From Chaenocephalus aceratus (taxonomy: Eukaryota > Chordata > Actinopteri > Perciformes > Channichthyidae), in contig CM043800.1 in assembly GCA_023974075.1 (NCBI GenBank), positions 31,466,452-31,530,451 on the forward strand: 64,000 nucleotides of DNA, read 5' to 3'. Shown here one piece after another: positions 47,623 through 59,521 of the stretch. Under the pieces are notes generated by a model. It was not told where the DNA came from. It was given only the letters and a program-made list of their open reading frames with translations, and searched no databases. The stretch's first letter is position 1, and each line of letters opens with the position of its first letter. The position numbers and the translations under genes were made by a program.

Positions 47623-48080
47623 CATTCTACAGAAAAGGTGGAAGTACTGTCACTTACTTTTGCAGACACCAAAATACATGACGTTGACCTAATACTCACA
47701 TTCATTATAAATGTTGAATAAATAGAGATTGTCTTTGCAATGGTACTAAATAAAGAAATTTAAAAAATAGTTTTATACATAAATTGCAATTTATTTAAAA
47801 TGCCAAGTTCAAGGAACTGCCTGGTCACTCTGATCATACATGGAAGTGGAGCCTATAGTTTTCATTTAAAATGTTTTTTTTTCAAGAAATAAATCTCATT
47901 CATATTTACATAACATTACATACATTAAATATAACACTGAAATGGTAAAAAAAAACGCAAATTATTATTAATAATATCCAATAAATGCACAGTCACCCAA
48001 AATTACGTCATTGGTGTTACTGCTACACAAAACGCTTTTATTTTGAAGTAATGTACTGTCTGAAGTGCCTCCTGTAACAA
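47623..48080. other. AT-rich spacer
   Basis: No gene was seen. This is the left flank between the old L2 fragment and the 5' end of the large L2 copy, and may belong to another unrecognised insertion. Confidence 0.4.
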
Positions 48081-48224
48081 GAGATCATTTGAGGCAGTGC
48101 AGTGGACAAAGACATACTGTAAAGAAAGTCAGTTACTTCTGACTTTGTTTGTTAAAGGTGTCATTTTATCTTCAAAGGCAGAGCCCAGCGCTCTGAAATC
48201 TGTGATGCGACCGGCTGGCCTGCA

Positions 48225-49151
48225 TTGCTATCACCCAGGAAGAGCGCCTCTTCAACCCCTATTCATACTAGGAAACAGCAGTGGACAGCTGCTAAAGGGA
48301 GAATTACAAACAATCCTCCTAAACCACCAAGTGTGCCAATCCAGAACAGATACGCTCCGCTGACCGAGAACCGGAGATCTGATGACCTGGATAACCTGTC
48401 CTCTTCACACAGCAGGGTAAGGACCAATAGCTACTCCAAAAGTAAAAGGCTAGAGGGAAAGCTAACGACTGGGCCTGAAACTCTGATTGTGGGTGACTCT
48501 GCTGTAAGAGATGTAAAAGGTCTGTGTAATAAGAACAACACCAAAGTACTCTGTTTTCCCAAGGATGTCGACTTGGCTGAGAAGATCCTGCATATTGGGG
48601 CTGAACATCAGACTGTGAAGAATGTGGTACTACACATTGGAACAAATGATGTTGTGAAACAACAGTCAGAAGTGCTGAAAGAAGACTTTAAATGTTTGTT
48701 GGAATCTGCCAGCTCTCTAAATGCAGAGGTGTTCATCAGTGGCCCTCTACCGCCAGTCAGAAGAGGAGTGGAGAGATTCAGCAGATTGTTTGCACTGAAC
48801 ACCTGGCTTTCAACTGTCTGTACTGACCATTCTGTTCATTTTATTGACAATTTTAACTTTTTCTGGGATCGGAGACATCTTTTCAAGGCAAATGGAGTTT
48901 GCCTGAACAAGTCAGGAGTGAAATTGTTTATCTCTAACATATTCAACTGCCTGCGTCATCAATCTGTTCCCTCTGCCAAGGACAAGCAACAAGAGGAATC
49001 AAAACAGGAGAAAGACATAACACATCACGCAGAAAACCCTGAAGAATTACCACTGCACCCGCCTGAGGAATGTTCTGATTATGGGAGACCTATGAGACAC
49101 ATGAAGGAGTCTCTACTGCCCGTCACCTCCCCCCCCTGTCAACGCCTTTGA
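48225..49151 (+). pseudogene. L2 ORF1 with SGNH/esterase-like domain
   Basis: The 308-codon frame includes the SGNH-hydrolase-like blocks ETLIVGDSAVRDV (block I-like, GDS) and VVLHIGTNDV (GTND block). It later has FKANGVCLNKSGVKLF in place of the usual DxxH region. Such esterase-type ORF1 proteins are known from fish L2/CR1 LINEs, where they are thought to aid membrane or RNP association. The frame ends at a C7 run (about 49,129-49,137). The coding sense continues in another frame beyond it, so the stop is probably due to an indel. Confidence 0.8.
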
Positions 49152-49527
49152 GGATACTCCGTTCACCCTTTCACCTTCACCCTCGCCCACCCTCCTGGAG
49201 ATCGCTGAACACACAAAGGAGATACAGAGGGTTGGCACCGATTCCTTCCTGGAGTTCAAAGACCAAACTAAGGCAATACGCAGGATTGGCAGCATGTCCT
49301 TTACCCCCGCTCCTCAACGACGCCCACCAAAATCACTGCAGAGACACGAACCATCTCCCCCGTCCTCATCACCGCGCCTACGTCAACCACCTCCCCCCCC
49401 TGGCAGCATGTCCTCTACCCCCGCACCATCTCCCCCGTCTCCATCACCGTGCCTACGTCAACCACCTCCCCTCCCTTCTCCGAAGCCTGATAAGGATGTG
49501 TGTGTAAACAAAACAAACTCTTACTGA
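49148..49527 (+). pseudogene. Proline-rich continuation of the L2 ORF1
   Basis: After the C-run the frame entering as VNAFEDTPF continues into a proline/serine-rich region. Two imperfect copies of a ~90-base unit contain RLRQPPPPPG and CLRQPPPLPS. It stops at KTNSY. Two overlapping frames appear open because of the composition. Confidence 0.65.
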
Positions 49528-49789
49528 TATGTGCTGGGTCCAGGCTCAAGGGCGTATGGCACTCTCAACGATTTCCAGGACATGCCGGAGCCCTGCCTGC
49601 CAGTAGCTTTGCTATATCTTTGGTATATCTGTGTTGATAAGTAATATCTGTGTTGATAGGTAATAGAAAAAAAGAGCGGTGAATCATCTTAGAAATAGGA
49701 AGCGCTCAAACGTTTGTGTGAGTTTATCTAATTTAGCAGTGATTCCATGTCAGCCACAGCTTGTTACAAAAAACATGACTGATAGTGTG

Positions 49790-52560
49790 TTTAACAAATT
49801 TAAACTAGCTTTATTAAATGTCAGGTCTTTGGCAGGAAAAACATTTTGAATCAATGATTTTATCACTGAGCACAATCTCGATTTTATGTTTTTAACAGAA
49901 ACTTGGATTGAACAAAATAACAGTGCAGCTGTTCTTATCGAATCAACCCCTCCCAACCTTAGTTTTATGAGTCAGGAAAGAATGCATAAGAAAGGGGGTG
50001 GAGTTGCTATTCTGTTCAATGATTCCCTTCAATGCAGGAAGACATCGTATGGAAACTTTGATTCATTTGAATATGTGGCCCTTCAGCTGAAATGCTCCTC
50101 TCGAGCTCTGTTCCTAAATATCTATAGACCACCCAAATACTGTGCAAGCTTTTTTGATGACTTTACTGAACTGCTGTCTATAGTGTGTATTGACTTTGAC
50201 CGTCTAGTCATTGTTGGTGATTTTAACACCCATGTTGACAACCCCCAGGACAGAGGGGCAAAATAACTGTTTTGTGTTCTTGATAGCTATGGACTGACTC
50301 AGCATGTGACAGAGCCCACGCACAATAAGGGGCACACTCTGGACTTAATTATCTCAAAGGGTCTGAATATCTCTAAGGTTGTGGTGACTGATGTTGCACT
50401 CTCTGATCATTCCTGTTTTCTTTGAGAGCTCTATTTCTGTTCACAAAAATGTTCAAAAAGAGGTAACCACAAAGCGATATTTAACTGAAAATACTAGGGA
50501 AATGTTTACTCAGAATTTTTCTTCCACACTTGCCCCTGCTAACACCTCAGTAAATGAGTTAGTAGATCATTTTAATTCAAAAATTAAAAATGTTATAGAT
50601 GCCATTGCTCCAACTAAGGTAAAGGAAGTGTCTGGCAAGAAAATATCTCCATGGAGAAAGGCCATGACCGTGAGAGCAGAAAAAAGAGAATGTCGAAAAG
50701 CTGAACGCAGGTGGCAAAAAACAAATCTTCAGGTTCACTTTGAAATCTATAAAGAGAGACTTAACCTTTATAATTTGGAATTGAAAAATGCACGACAATC
50801 GTTCTTCTCTGACATCATTACCAAAAACAAAAACAACGCCCGTGCCTTGTTTGCTACCGTCGACAGACTAACTAACCCCCCAGTGTCAGTAGCCTCTGAA
50901 TGTCTATGATTTTGCCTCCTTCTTCACTGACAAAATTCAGAAAATCAGACAAGCAGTCAGTGCCTCTGTATCAGGAACAGCAAATGTGTTGTTGTGTCCA
51001 CTTAACATCAATTCAAACACCATGACACAATTCCATCAGATTAATGATAAAAACCTAGAGGACATTATACAACTTCTGAAATCCTCCTCCTGCTGCCTTG
51101 ATATTATTCCAACAGGATTTTTCAAAGATGTTTTGCCTTGCATGGCCTCAGATCTACTTCATATAGTAAACACATCTCTTCACTCAGGTATTTTTCCACA
51201 GGCCCTGAAAACTGCAGTCATTAAACCGCTCTTAAAAAAGAATAATCTAGATGCTTCAGTAATGAACAATTACAGGCCAATATCAAACCTGCCATTTCTA
51301 GGTAAAATCATTGAAAAAGTAGTTTTTCAACAGTTGAGTAATTTTTTGCATTTAAATAACTGTTTCGATGTGTTCCAGTCAGGCTTTCGTCCAAACCACA
51401 GCACTGAGACTGCTCTTGTAAAGGTCTTTAATGACATCCACTTAAACACAGACAGTGGCAGAACTTCAGTGTTAGTATTATTAGATCTCAGTGCTGCATT
51501 TGACACTGTTGACCACAGCATATTACTAGACCGACTGGAAAACTGGGTGGGACTTTCGGAAACAGTTTTAAATTGGTTTGGACAGAAACAACTTTGTTTC
51601 TATAGGTAAATACACATCTGAGTTGACAAATATGACATGTGGGGTTCCTCAAAGCTCCATCTTGGGGCCTCTTCTCTTTAACATCTACATGCTACCACTG
51701 GCTCAGATAATGAAAAACAACAAAATAAGTTACCATAGCTATGCAGATGACACACAAATTTACGTAACAATTTCACCAGGAGACTATGCTCCAATTCAAA
51801 CACTGAGTAAGTGCATTGAACAAATCAATGACTGGATGTGTCAGAACTTTCTCCAATTAAACAAAGATAAAACTGAGGTAATGGTTTTTAGAGCCAAGAC
51901 AGAACGTATAAAAGTTAGCGCTGAGCTTCAGTCTGCAATGTTCAAAACAACAGATAAAGCCAGAAATCTAGGTGTAGTCATGGACTCTGACCTGAGTTTC
52001 AACAGTCACATTAAAACAGTTACTAAATCAGCCTACTATCACCTAAAGAATATATCTAGGATTAAAAGACTAATGTCACAGCAGGATTTGGAAAAACTTG
52101 TCCATGCTTTTATCTTCAGTAGACTCGACTACTGCAATGGTGTCTTCACAGGTCTCACTAAAAAATCTATTAGAAAGCTGCAGCTGATTCAGAACGCCGC
52201 TGCTCGAGTCCTCACTAACACTAAGAAAGTGGATCACATCACTCCTGTTCTGAAGTCTTTACACTGGCTTCCTGTGTGTCAAAGAATAGATTTCAAAATA
52301 CTGCTGCTGGTTTATATAGCACTGAATGGTTTCGGCCCAAAATACATTTCTGACCTCCTGCTAAATTATGAACCATCCAGATCTCTCAGGTCTTCAGGGA
52401 CTGGTCAGCTTTCTGTCCCCAGAGTCAGAACTAAACATGGTACAGTAAAGCAGCGTTCAGTTATTATGCTCCAAATATCTGGAACAAACTCCCATAAACC
52501 TGCAGGTCCGCTGCAACTCTGACTACTTTTAAATCCAGGCTGAAGATTTTTCTTTTTGTC
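49790..52560 (+). pseudogene. L2 ORF2: endonuclease and reverse transcriptase, broken
   Basis: Endonuclease motifs are recognisable: LALLNVRSL, FLTETWIEQ, IVGDFNTHVD and a terminal LSDHSC. A TGA after AGKTF, a TAA after QDRGAK and a frameshift at about 50,425 interrupt them. The reverse transcriptase has NYRPISNLPFLGKI, GFRPNHSTETAL, LLDLSAAFDTVDH, a frameshift at about 51,600, then GVPQSSILGPLLF and the catalytic YADDTQ. Another shift at about 52,440 disrupts the C-terminus. It reads as an inactive copy. Confidence 0.88.
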
Positions 52561-52945
52561 GCTGCTTTTAATTGACCTATTCATATCTTAGACTGCACTG
52601 TAACTTTTATCCTTGTACTTTTTCTTTTAATGTTTAATTGAACTATTCATATCTTAGACTGCACTGTAACTTTTATCCATGTATTTTTTCTTTTAATGTT
52701 TATTTTATTAGCTTTTCTTTTTAATGACTGATTTTAAATGCCATTTTCTTAATGTCTTTAATTTTTTGTAAAGCACTTTGAATTGCCGTTGAAAAGTGCT
52801 ATATAAATAAACGTGCCTTGCCTTGCCTGTCCTTCAAATTGTACGTGCGTCTTTCATTGCATAGCCCTAGGGGTGAACATTTGAATGGGAAAATGTATTG
52901 TATTGAAGAGTTACACGATTTTGATATTGACTGAAGCCATATGTG

Positions 52946-53997
52946 GGTTGCGTTCCGATAATCCAAAAATCAGCTCCTAAATTCTAACCCTATCGTCTAT
53001 TCCTTGACCTCTGAGTGAAACGTCACGGGGTTAAGGGATAGTGGATAGGAGAATTCAAAAGGACTTAGGAGAAGAGACTGCGGTACTTTAGAGAATCCAA
53101 ATGCACTTTCACTATCCGACGTGTTTATGATGGGCCAGCGGACGTCATGAATGTGCGTCTGCTGCTGTGGGGAAACTATGGAAACTACAGTTTTCTATAC
53201 AGCGGACTACAACATGGATGTTTAATAAGAACGAGGAACTCATCTAGAGACTCTGCACCGTGCTCTGATGCTGTTGTTTTATGCTTTATGAACGTGGACA
53301 ACAGAGAAACATATTCTTCATGACCAAAGTTGGAATTGAAATAAAAAAGGAAAGTGAAACTTATGCTTGTCACCCTCTCCCTCCGGTCCACATTAATACA
53401 AATGATCCCAATACGTATGATTGTATGAACTATGAAAATATCTTAAAATCAATACAAATGTATTTATTATAAACGTTAGTCCTTAACATCTATCACTGTG
53501 TATATCACCATTCAAACATATTTTAAAAGTTGAACAAACTCCACACAGCTCAGTAAAGACTGTGAAATGTTGACTTTATTTGATCATTTCAGTAAAAACT
53601 AACGTTAATATTTCTCTTTTTGATTATAATACTGATGAACGTTCAAAACAAAGCACTTTGGCAACTTACCACATACGTTTTAAAATGCTTAATAAGCATA
53701 ACGTTCATGATATAATTTCTCGGTCATAATCGGTTGTTTCCGTGAACGGCCGACTGTTGAGTGACGGCAAATGCTGCGGCTGCAATGCATTGTGGGGCAG
53801 CATTTTCTCCTCTCCTTTCGTCAAGGGAGGTCCAGTGGTTCCTAAGCTAAAGGAGGTTATAAAGGAAGTTTGAAACCTCCTTTCCTTTCATTAGGAGAAT
53901 TGGAACGGCACTTAACATGGCTGCCACTGACGTACTTCCGGGTCATTTCACTTGGTTAGGAAGGTTCATAAGCTAAATGGACTATTGGAACGCAACC
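52946..53997. mobile_element. Non-autonomous DNA transposon, GGTTGCGTTCCRATARTCC ends
   Basis: GGTTGCGTTCCGATAATCC at the left is matched by the inverted GGACTATTGGAACGCAACC at the right, with two mismatches. GTG flanks both sides and could be a 3-bp duplication. Subterminal sequences also mirror each other (AAAGGACTTAGGAG against CTCCTTTCCTTTCATTAGGA). No transposase remains; short frames at 53.2-53.5 kb look like chance. The superfamily is not certain. Confidence 0.8.
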
Positions 53998-54191
53998 GTG
54001 GTCTGACACATGGCAGCCATTTTGTTAAAATGGTAGTGTTTTCTCCAAATTGTCACTGGTGTTACCATCACTGGTGTTACTCTTCTTTCTGGTAACACGT
54101 AACAGTGACGTTCCTATATAAATAAGCTGTGTATAATGTATACACATAATAAAAATACTTTAAGCTCTACTTGTTGTGGATTTAATCTTTG

Positions 54192-54645
54192 CAGGTCTCA
54201 CTAAAAAGAAATTAGAAAGCTGCAGCTAATTCAGAACGCCGCGGCTCGAGTCCTCACTAACACTAAGAAAGTGGATCACATCACTCCTGTTCTGAAGTCT
54301 TTACACTGGCTTCCTGTCTTTCAAATAATTGATTACAAAATACTGCTGCTGGTTTATATACATTGAATGGTTTTAGGCCCAAAATACATTTATGACCTAC
54401 TGATACATTATGAACCATCCAGATCTCTCAGGTCTTCAGGGACTGGTCAGCTTTCTGTCCCCAGAGTCAGAACTAAACATGGAGAAGCAGCTTTCAGTTA
54501 CTATGCTCCAAATATCTGGAACAAACTCCCAGAAACCTGCAGGTCCGCTGCAACTCTGACTACTTTTAAATCTAGGCTGAAGACTTTTCTTTTTGCCGCT
54601 GCTTTTAAATGTAACCATTGACATCTAACACTGAACTGTAACTTC

Positions 54646-54678
<33 letters not shown>

Positions 54679-54790
54679 CTATTATATTTTTAAATGCCAT
54701 TTTATAATGTGTTTCCGCTGCATTATGTCTTAATGCTCTTAACGTATATTTCAATGTTTGTAAAGCACTTTGAATTGCCTTGTATTGAAA
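54192..54790 (+). mobile_element. L2 3' fragment (right part of a split copy)
   Basis: It begins CAGGTCTCACTAAAAAG, exactly where the 47-kb fragment left off relative to the intact copy. It continues through VDHITPVLKSLHWLP and the 3' UTR to the AAAGCACTTTGAATTGCC tail. Stops and an indel are present. It ends ~70 bases before the TATA box of the next gene. Confidence 0.88.
54646..54678. repeat. (TAT)11 microsatellite
   Basis: A perfect trinucleotide repeat lies inside the L2 3' UTR. Confidence 0.95.
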
Positions 54791-54862
54791 GGTGCTAAAA
54801 GTAATATTTTTACTTTGTGCTACACATGTGCCCTTCCTCATTTACACGTCTTGCAGACTGTT

Positions 54863-54870
54863 TATAAAAG
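54863..54870 (+). promoter_or_regulatory. TATA box and leader exon of the 55-kb receptor gene
   Basis: TATAAAAG is followed ~30 bases later by a short leader exon ending CATCTCTAG with donor GTAAGA at 54,909. The matching acceptor ATTTCCAG ends at 55,294, 27 bases before the ATG. A PU.1-like CTTCCTCATTT lies just upstream at about 54,833-54,843. Inferred from motif spacing. Confidence 0.6.
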
Positions 54871-55321
54871 CAGCGTCACTTCACTTCTCTAAACATCAAC
54901 ATCTCTAGGTAAGAGGTAAGTCCTCATAACTTCTAAATGGCACATATCAAATAAGATACATTTATTTAAAACTACTCTAAAATCTAAAAGTTTAGACGTT
55001 TCATCATCATCAAAGTATATTGATATAAAATGTCTTATCCTATATCTGGTTTCAAAATATGTCATATACTAATTTACCTTAGCTCTAACCAGTATTACCC
55101 ATTGTTGAATCAAAGCTTTATAAAAGACTGCACAGTTTGGGAAATAATGTATTTAATCGAGAAATTATACATTTAATTGTTCAGTTAAAATCTAGATACA
55201 TTTTGTTCAAATGATGGCCTTTAAAGAAACCTAAACTAAAAATCTGAGTTAATAAGTGATGAAATGCTCTAAATGTTGTTGCATATATTTCCAGAGTTTC
55301 TTTCTCTTCTGAGACACAAAG

Positions 55322-58300
55322 ATGGCAACAGCTCTGACTGTCCTCCTCGCCGTCTCCCTGCTGCAAGGTGAGTTAAACTTCATTTACACTTTCATTAGTT
55401 CTTTTAAAATGTATAAAAACTCTTACTTGCTTCACATTCAGTGGTTTATGCAACACTGCAGAAAAAATAAGTCTGCGGAGAGCTAATTAAGGTTTTTTTA
55501 AATGACTAATAATTTGTTATTATACTTAAACCTAAAAGCAGGTTTTTTACAGTTGTCTTTTTGGATTATTGGTAAGCGAGTCAGCAAAAAATACTCCCGA
55601 TGTCTCATCATTTTAAAATGTGATGAACTCTTATACAGATATGTGCTTGTTGTGTTCTAGGTGCCCTGTGTGTAACGTTTAAGGTGATTATGCCACAGAC
55701 TATAGACGCTCTCAGTGGATCCTGTGTGACCATCCCCTGCTCCTTTGACGTACCCAACACACATAAACCAAAGTTGGATAGCACATGCAGAGCAGTATGG
55801 AAAATTCATCAAGGAACCGTTGTGTTCAACAGCAGGAATCCACACCAGACTACAATAAAGGGGACACTGATTGGAGACTTGACAAAAAAAGACTGCACCA
55901 CAACCCTAAATAACATGCAAACTGCTAACAGCAATATATATGCCTTTCGACTGGAATGCAATGGCCTGAAATATAATTTTCAATCAACCGTGAATATTTC
56001 AGTCAAAGGTAGGTTCTAAAGTCTATTTATTTGAACTTAATTTCCCCTTGTAGAACCGACCTGACATTGTTTTGCATTTATTGCAATTTGAAAATAGTGT
56101 AAAGAAAGACAGGGAATGACTGTGTATTCAGCGGATGGTTCATATGTACACTCTGCTTGCATTATGTAATGACAATAAAGTCATCTAATTTAATATGTAC
56201 CTTCATACCTTCCCAGACGACCCTCCCAGACCGACTCTGACTCCTTCCACACTGAGGGTGAAGGAGGGAGCCTCGGTGAGTTTGGTGTGCTCCGCTCCAG
56301 CTCCCTGTCGGTCTCATCTTCCAACTCTGACATGGACCCCCGGCCTGGGGCTCAGTCAGGAGACACTGCAGGAGAATGAGGACAAAATTGAAGTCAAGAC
56401 CTCTGTTGTGAATTTCACGGCTTCCCACCAACATCAAGGAAAGACCATTTCCTGTACAGCCACCTACAACAAACAGGAAGGGAGTGCTGAGTCAGCTGTT
56501 AGCACGAGATTAACAGCTAATATTTCATGTAGGTTAACTTGTCCTCTGCTGAAACTCATTATTACCAATGTTTTAATTGACTTGAGCTTTTTCTCTTAAC
56601 TTTTTGGACTCAGCGCAGAAAACCTTGTGTTAAATATCTACAAATAAATAATGAATCTCTGTGATGTGCATTCTGATTTTTCACACACAACTTTTCAATT
56701 ATGATTTCATTCCCTAAATCTTGACATTTGTTTAACGTTAAGATATATAGATGAGACTTTTCTTGACTATAACCCATCTGTTTTCTCTACATCCATTAAA
56801 GTTGCTCCACAGATCTTGCCATCATCTGATTGCACCAAAGATGAAGCCCAGCTCAACTGTTCCTGCAAGACCGCTGGAAACCCTTCTCCCACCTTACAGT
56901 GGTATTTGGATGGGTCACCTGTCAATCACTCTGACATGTTCTCCATCAGTTATGAGCCTCTGAATGACACAGGTCTGAGGAGCATCATTGCTGTGAGTCG
57001 ACATGAGGAGAGGGATCTTTCCACCCTGCTCTGCCGCAGCTACAACTCCCTGGGATCTGCCAGTCAACTATTCTGTGTCAACAGCCTTGGGCCTGAAACA
57101 TCTGCAAACAGCCAAGGTCTGTCTTATGTGCCCTGATTTCAAATGTTATTGGTTAGCTGGAATCTAGGATTTACGTAAATTCCGGTGAAATCAAGATATT
57201 TATTTATTTGTGTATTGAGCTATGGACTAGGTTTATACACTAGAGACAACCAATTATGTTTGAAACACTTTTAGATTGGTTTCTATGAAGTATTGCATTC
57301 ATTTTTGAAATAATTAAATGACCAGAAATGCCTAAGGTAACCAAGTGGGAGTGGGTATTGTATGTGGCAGGGGAACTTAGTGTTGTTATTCAACACATTT
57401 CACAAATGTGTGAAAATGGATGGAAATTCTGGTGTGACTTCCTGAGGTGTGAACACACCCTCATTTCTTCTATCTAGCATACTGCTAACATATTAGTTAA
57501 AAGTGAGTAAGAGATGATGAGTGGTGATAACACATTTGAGTTAACAACTGCTGGTGGAATGTCTGTATATAGAGTAAGTCCAAACTGTTATCCAATTAAT
57601 AAACCCCTATACTTTTATTGTCCCTTGTTTGTTTCAGATCGAGTGATGTTTCCAGTCTTCATCACCACAGTTTTCACTCTATTAGTACTAGTCTGTGCTC
57701 TGCTGTTTGTTATCAGGTAGGGTAAAGTGTTATATAGTGCCCAGTACAGTGTTTGTTTGCGTCTTTATTCATTAAAACACATTCAACAAATTGCAACTGC
57801 AAAATGTACCTTCATAACAATGATTTTAGGAAAGACAAGAGGAAGAGGAAAAGTGCCTTTTCATAAAGGATCACTGCCAACACTGGTGTATATTATAAAA
57901 ACATGTCAAACAGCACTTTTCAATCCCCGACATGTACATCTCATCACTCTGATAGTTTAAGCCTCCACTTGGCTGACTAAAATTAACACCCTTAACAGAG
58001 TTTAAATTCATATCCATGACATTTAGTTCCTTTAAGCTATTTCCTTTTCTGTGCTTTCACTGTGATCAGCGGTTTCATCCTGTCCATGAATACATGAAAA
58101 ATTACACATAGTTGAATGTACTATTGCCTTTGCCAGGATTCGGCGGACCCAACACAACCTTCAGGAGGGTCAACGCACGGGGGACACCAGCACAGTTATG
58201 AGCCAACATCTAACAAGTGGAGAGGGGAATGAGGTACATTGACTTAAAGCCAAGCAGTTTTCTATTTCTAGTTCTCTTTCACCGTTAGCTGATGTTGTCT

Positions 58301-58582
58301 CTTTAATTGTAGATACCAAACTCAACAGAAGAAGACATTTATGTCAACAGTGAAGCGCTGTTACAGGCAGATGTCGCCCACTCTACAATCATCTCTGAGC
58401 CAAACAGCACCAACTTGCAAGGCATGAGACCAAACAATGCAGAAGGAGCCCGTAAAAGCTCAGAGAAGGAGAAAGGCAATACTGTTATTTACTCTAGTGT
58501 GAATTGGAATTCCAAGAAGAAGACAGAAAACTCTGTGGACATGCTTCAGCCTGGAAGCGCATCTCTGGAGGAGGAGAGGTGA
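55322..58582 (+). CDS. Siglec-like inhibitory receptor, three Ig domains, canonical ITIM
   Basis: This is a type I receptor of the Siglec/CD22-like family, likely on leukocytes and likely inhibitory through SHP phosphatases. Exons 55322-55367, 55661-56008, 56217-56528, 56802-57116, 57638-57716, 58137-58233 and 58313-58582 join to 488 residues. Signal peptide MATALTVLLAVSLLQG. V-set to about 131 with CVTIPCSF and strand F IYAFRLECNG; R112 fits the sialic-acid-binding arginine of Siglecs. Two C2 domains run to about 340. A membrane span lies around 345-365. The tail carries IYVNSEALL (YxN, Y409) and VIYSSVNW, a textbook ITIM (Y459). All domain exons are phase 1. Start chosen for the signal peptide. 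It is tandem with the next gene. Exact orthology is unknown. Confidence 0.9.
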
Positions 58583-58666
58583 AAGGTCAGAGAAATTCAG
58601 TACTCTGATCTGGCATAAAACATCTCTTCTCTTTTCTGATATTCATGTATTTGTATGCATGGTTTA

Positions 58667-58672
58667 AATAAA
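58667..58672 (+). promoter_or_regulatory. Candidate poly(A) signal of the 55-kb receptor
   Basis: AATAAA lies 85 bases after the stop codon. A second candidate hexamer follows in the A-rich stretch downstream. Confidence 0.6.
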
Positions 58673-59039
58673 TACCTAAATACAAAAAAAATAAAGAAAA
58701 TAAAGAGGCATGTGCTGAAGCTTTGTGGGCAATGCTGGTGATGGGAAATATCTATTTAGATTAATAATAATTAAACATTTTCATTATTTACTGTGTAATG
58801 CATATTATTATAAGACACTGCATTTTCGTTCATATATTGATGTTGGCATGTGTTAATTAAAAGAGTCCCTGCTGTTGACATTTTTTTCCAGTGTGGTTTA
58901 TTTTCTTCATGAAGCTTATTCTTTTTTAACATTGACTTTTTTATTCAAAGTAAACTGGTTGTATATATCAGTCCTATATATGGTCACAGGCCTAACATGA
59001 ACAGATAACCAATACTCTAGCTGACTGCCATCAGCAAGT

Positions 59040-59138
59040 TTCCTGTTTGATACCGATAGCATGGTGAGTGTAGAGAGGCGGAGGTGGACTACACATCAGA
59101 GGGCAATCGTAGACACATGCAGAAGATCGTCTGACAAG
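59040..59138 (+). other. Candidate leader exon of the 59-kb receptor
   Basis: A GC-richer stretch ends CTGACAAG with donor GTAAGC. The acceptor GTGTTTCAG ending 59,467 precedes the ATG-bearing exon. The left end is unknown. Inferred from splice motifs. Confidence 0.4.
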
Positions 59139-59521
59139 GTAAGCGCTCCTGTCAATCAACTCAATTAAAACATGAATCCTACATTTCAAATTCTCAATAC
59201 TTTTTTTTTTACAACAGAAAATAATAGTGTGTAATTGCTACTCTGATAATGAGGTGCTTCAGGCCTTTAAGTGTTCAAAAGTGACTGCTCTAAAGGATTT
59301 GCAGTAACATATGGACTTATATGATTGATGTGTGACTCAACATCGAAAATTGCTAGGTATATATAGTTTCCTGTACAAAAGTATAAAAGACCAAAGTAAT
59401 GTACAGAAATAACACAAATATTTTAAACTGTAATTAAAGTAACATGTGTAACGCTGCTGTGTTTCAGAAATGCTGATGTCAAAGGTGGCTTACTAAATGT
59501 ATACTGCGACTACTTTCTTCG

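Larger units (their letters stand above)
48080..52828 (+). mobile_element. Nearly full-length, inactivated L2/CR1-group LINE
   Basis: This is a non-LTR retrotransposon with, in order, an SGNH/esterase-like ORF1 (48,225-49,151), a proline-rich segment (about 49,150-49,527), an APE endonuclease (about 49,800-50,430) and a reverse transcriptase (about 50,900-52,550). It has a 3' end with TTGTAAAGCACTTTGAATTG, ATAAATAAACG and a CCTTG repeat tail. Several frameshifts and stops make it inactive. The left boundary is approximate. Related 3' fragments are at 25.1, 47.3 and 54.2 kb. Confidence 0.92.

Noticed and set aside
49294..49527. Proline-rich frame as a host gene
   Set aside because: It is the continuation of the L2 ORF1 region between esterase and endonuclease parts.
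53185..53472. Short frames on both strands inside the 1-kb transposon
   Set aside because: They are too short, without transposase motifs, and overlap each other.
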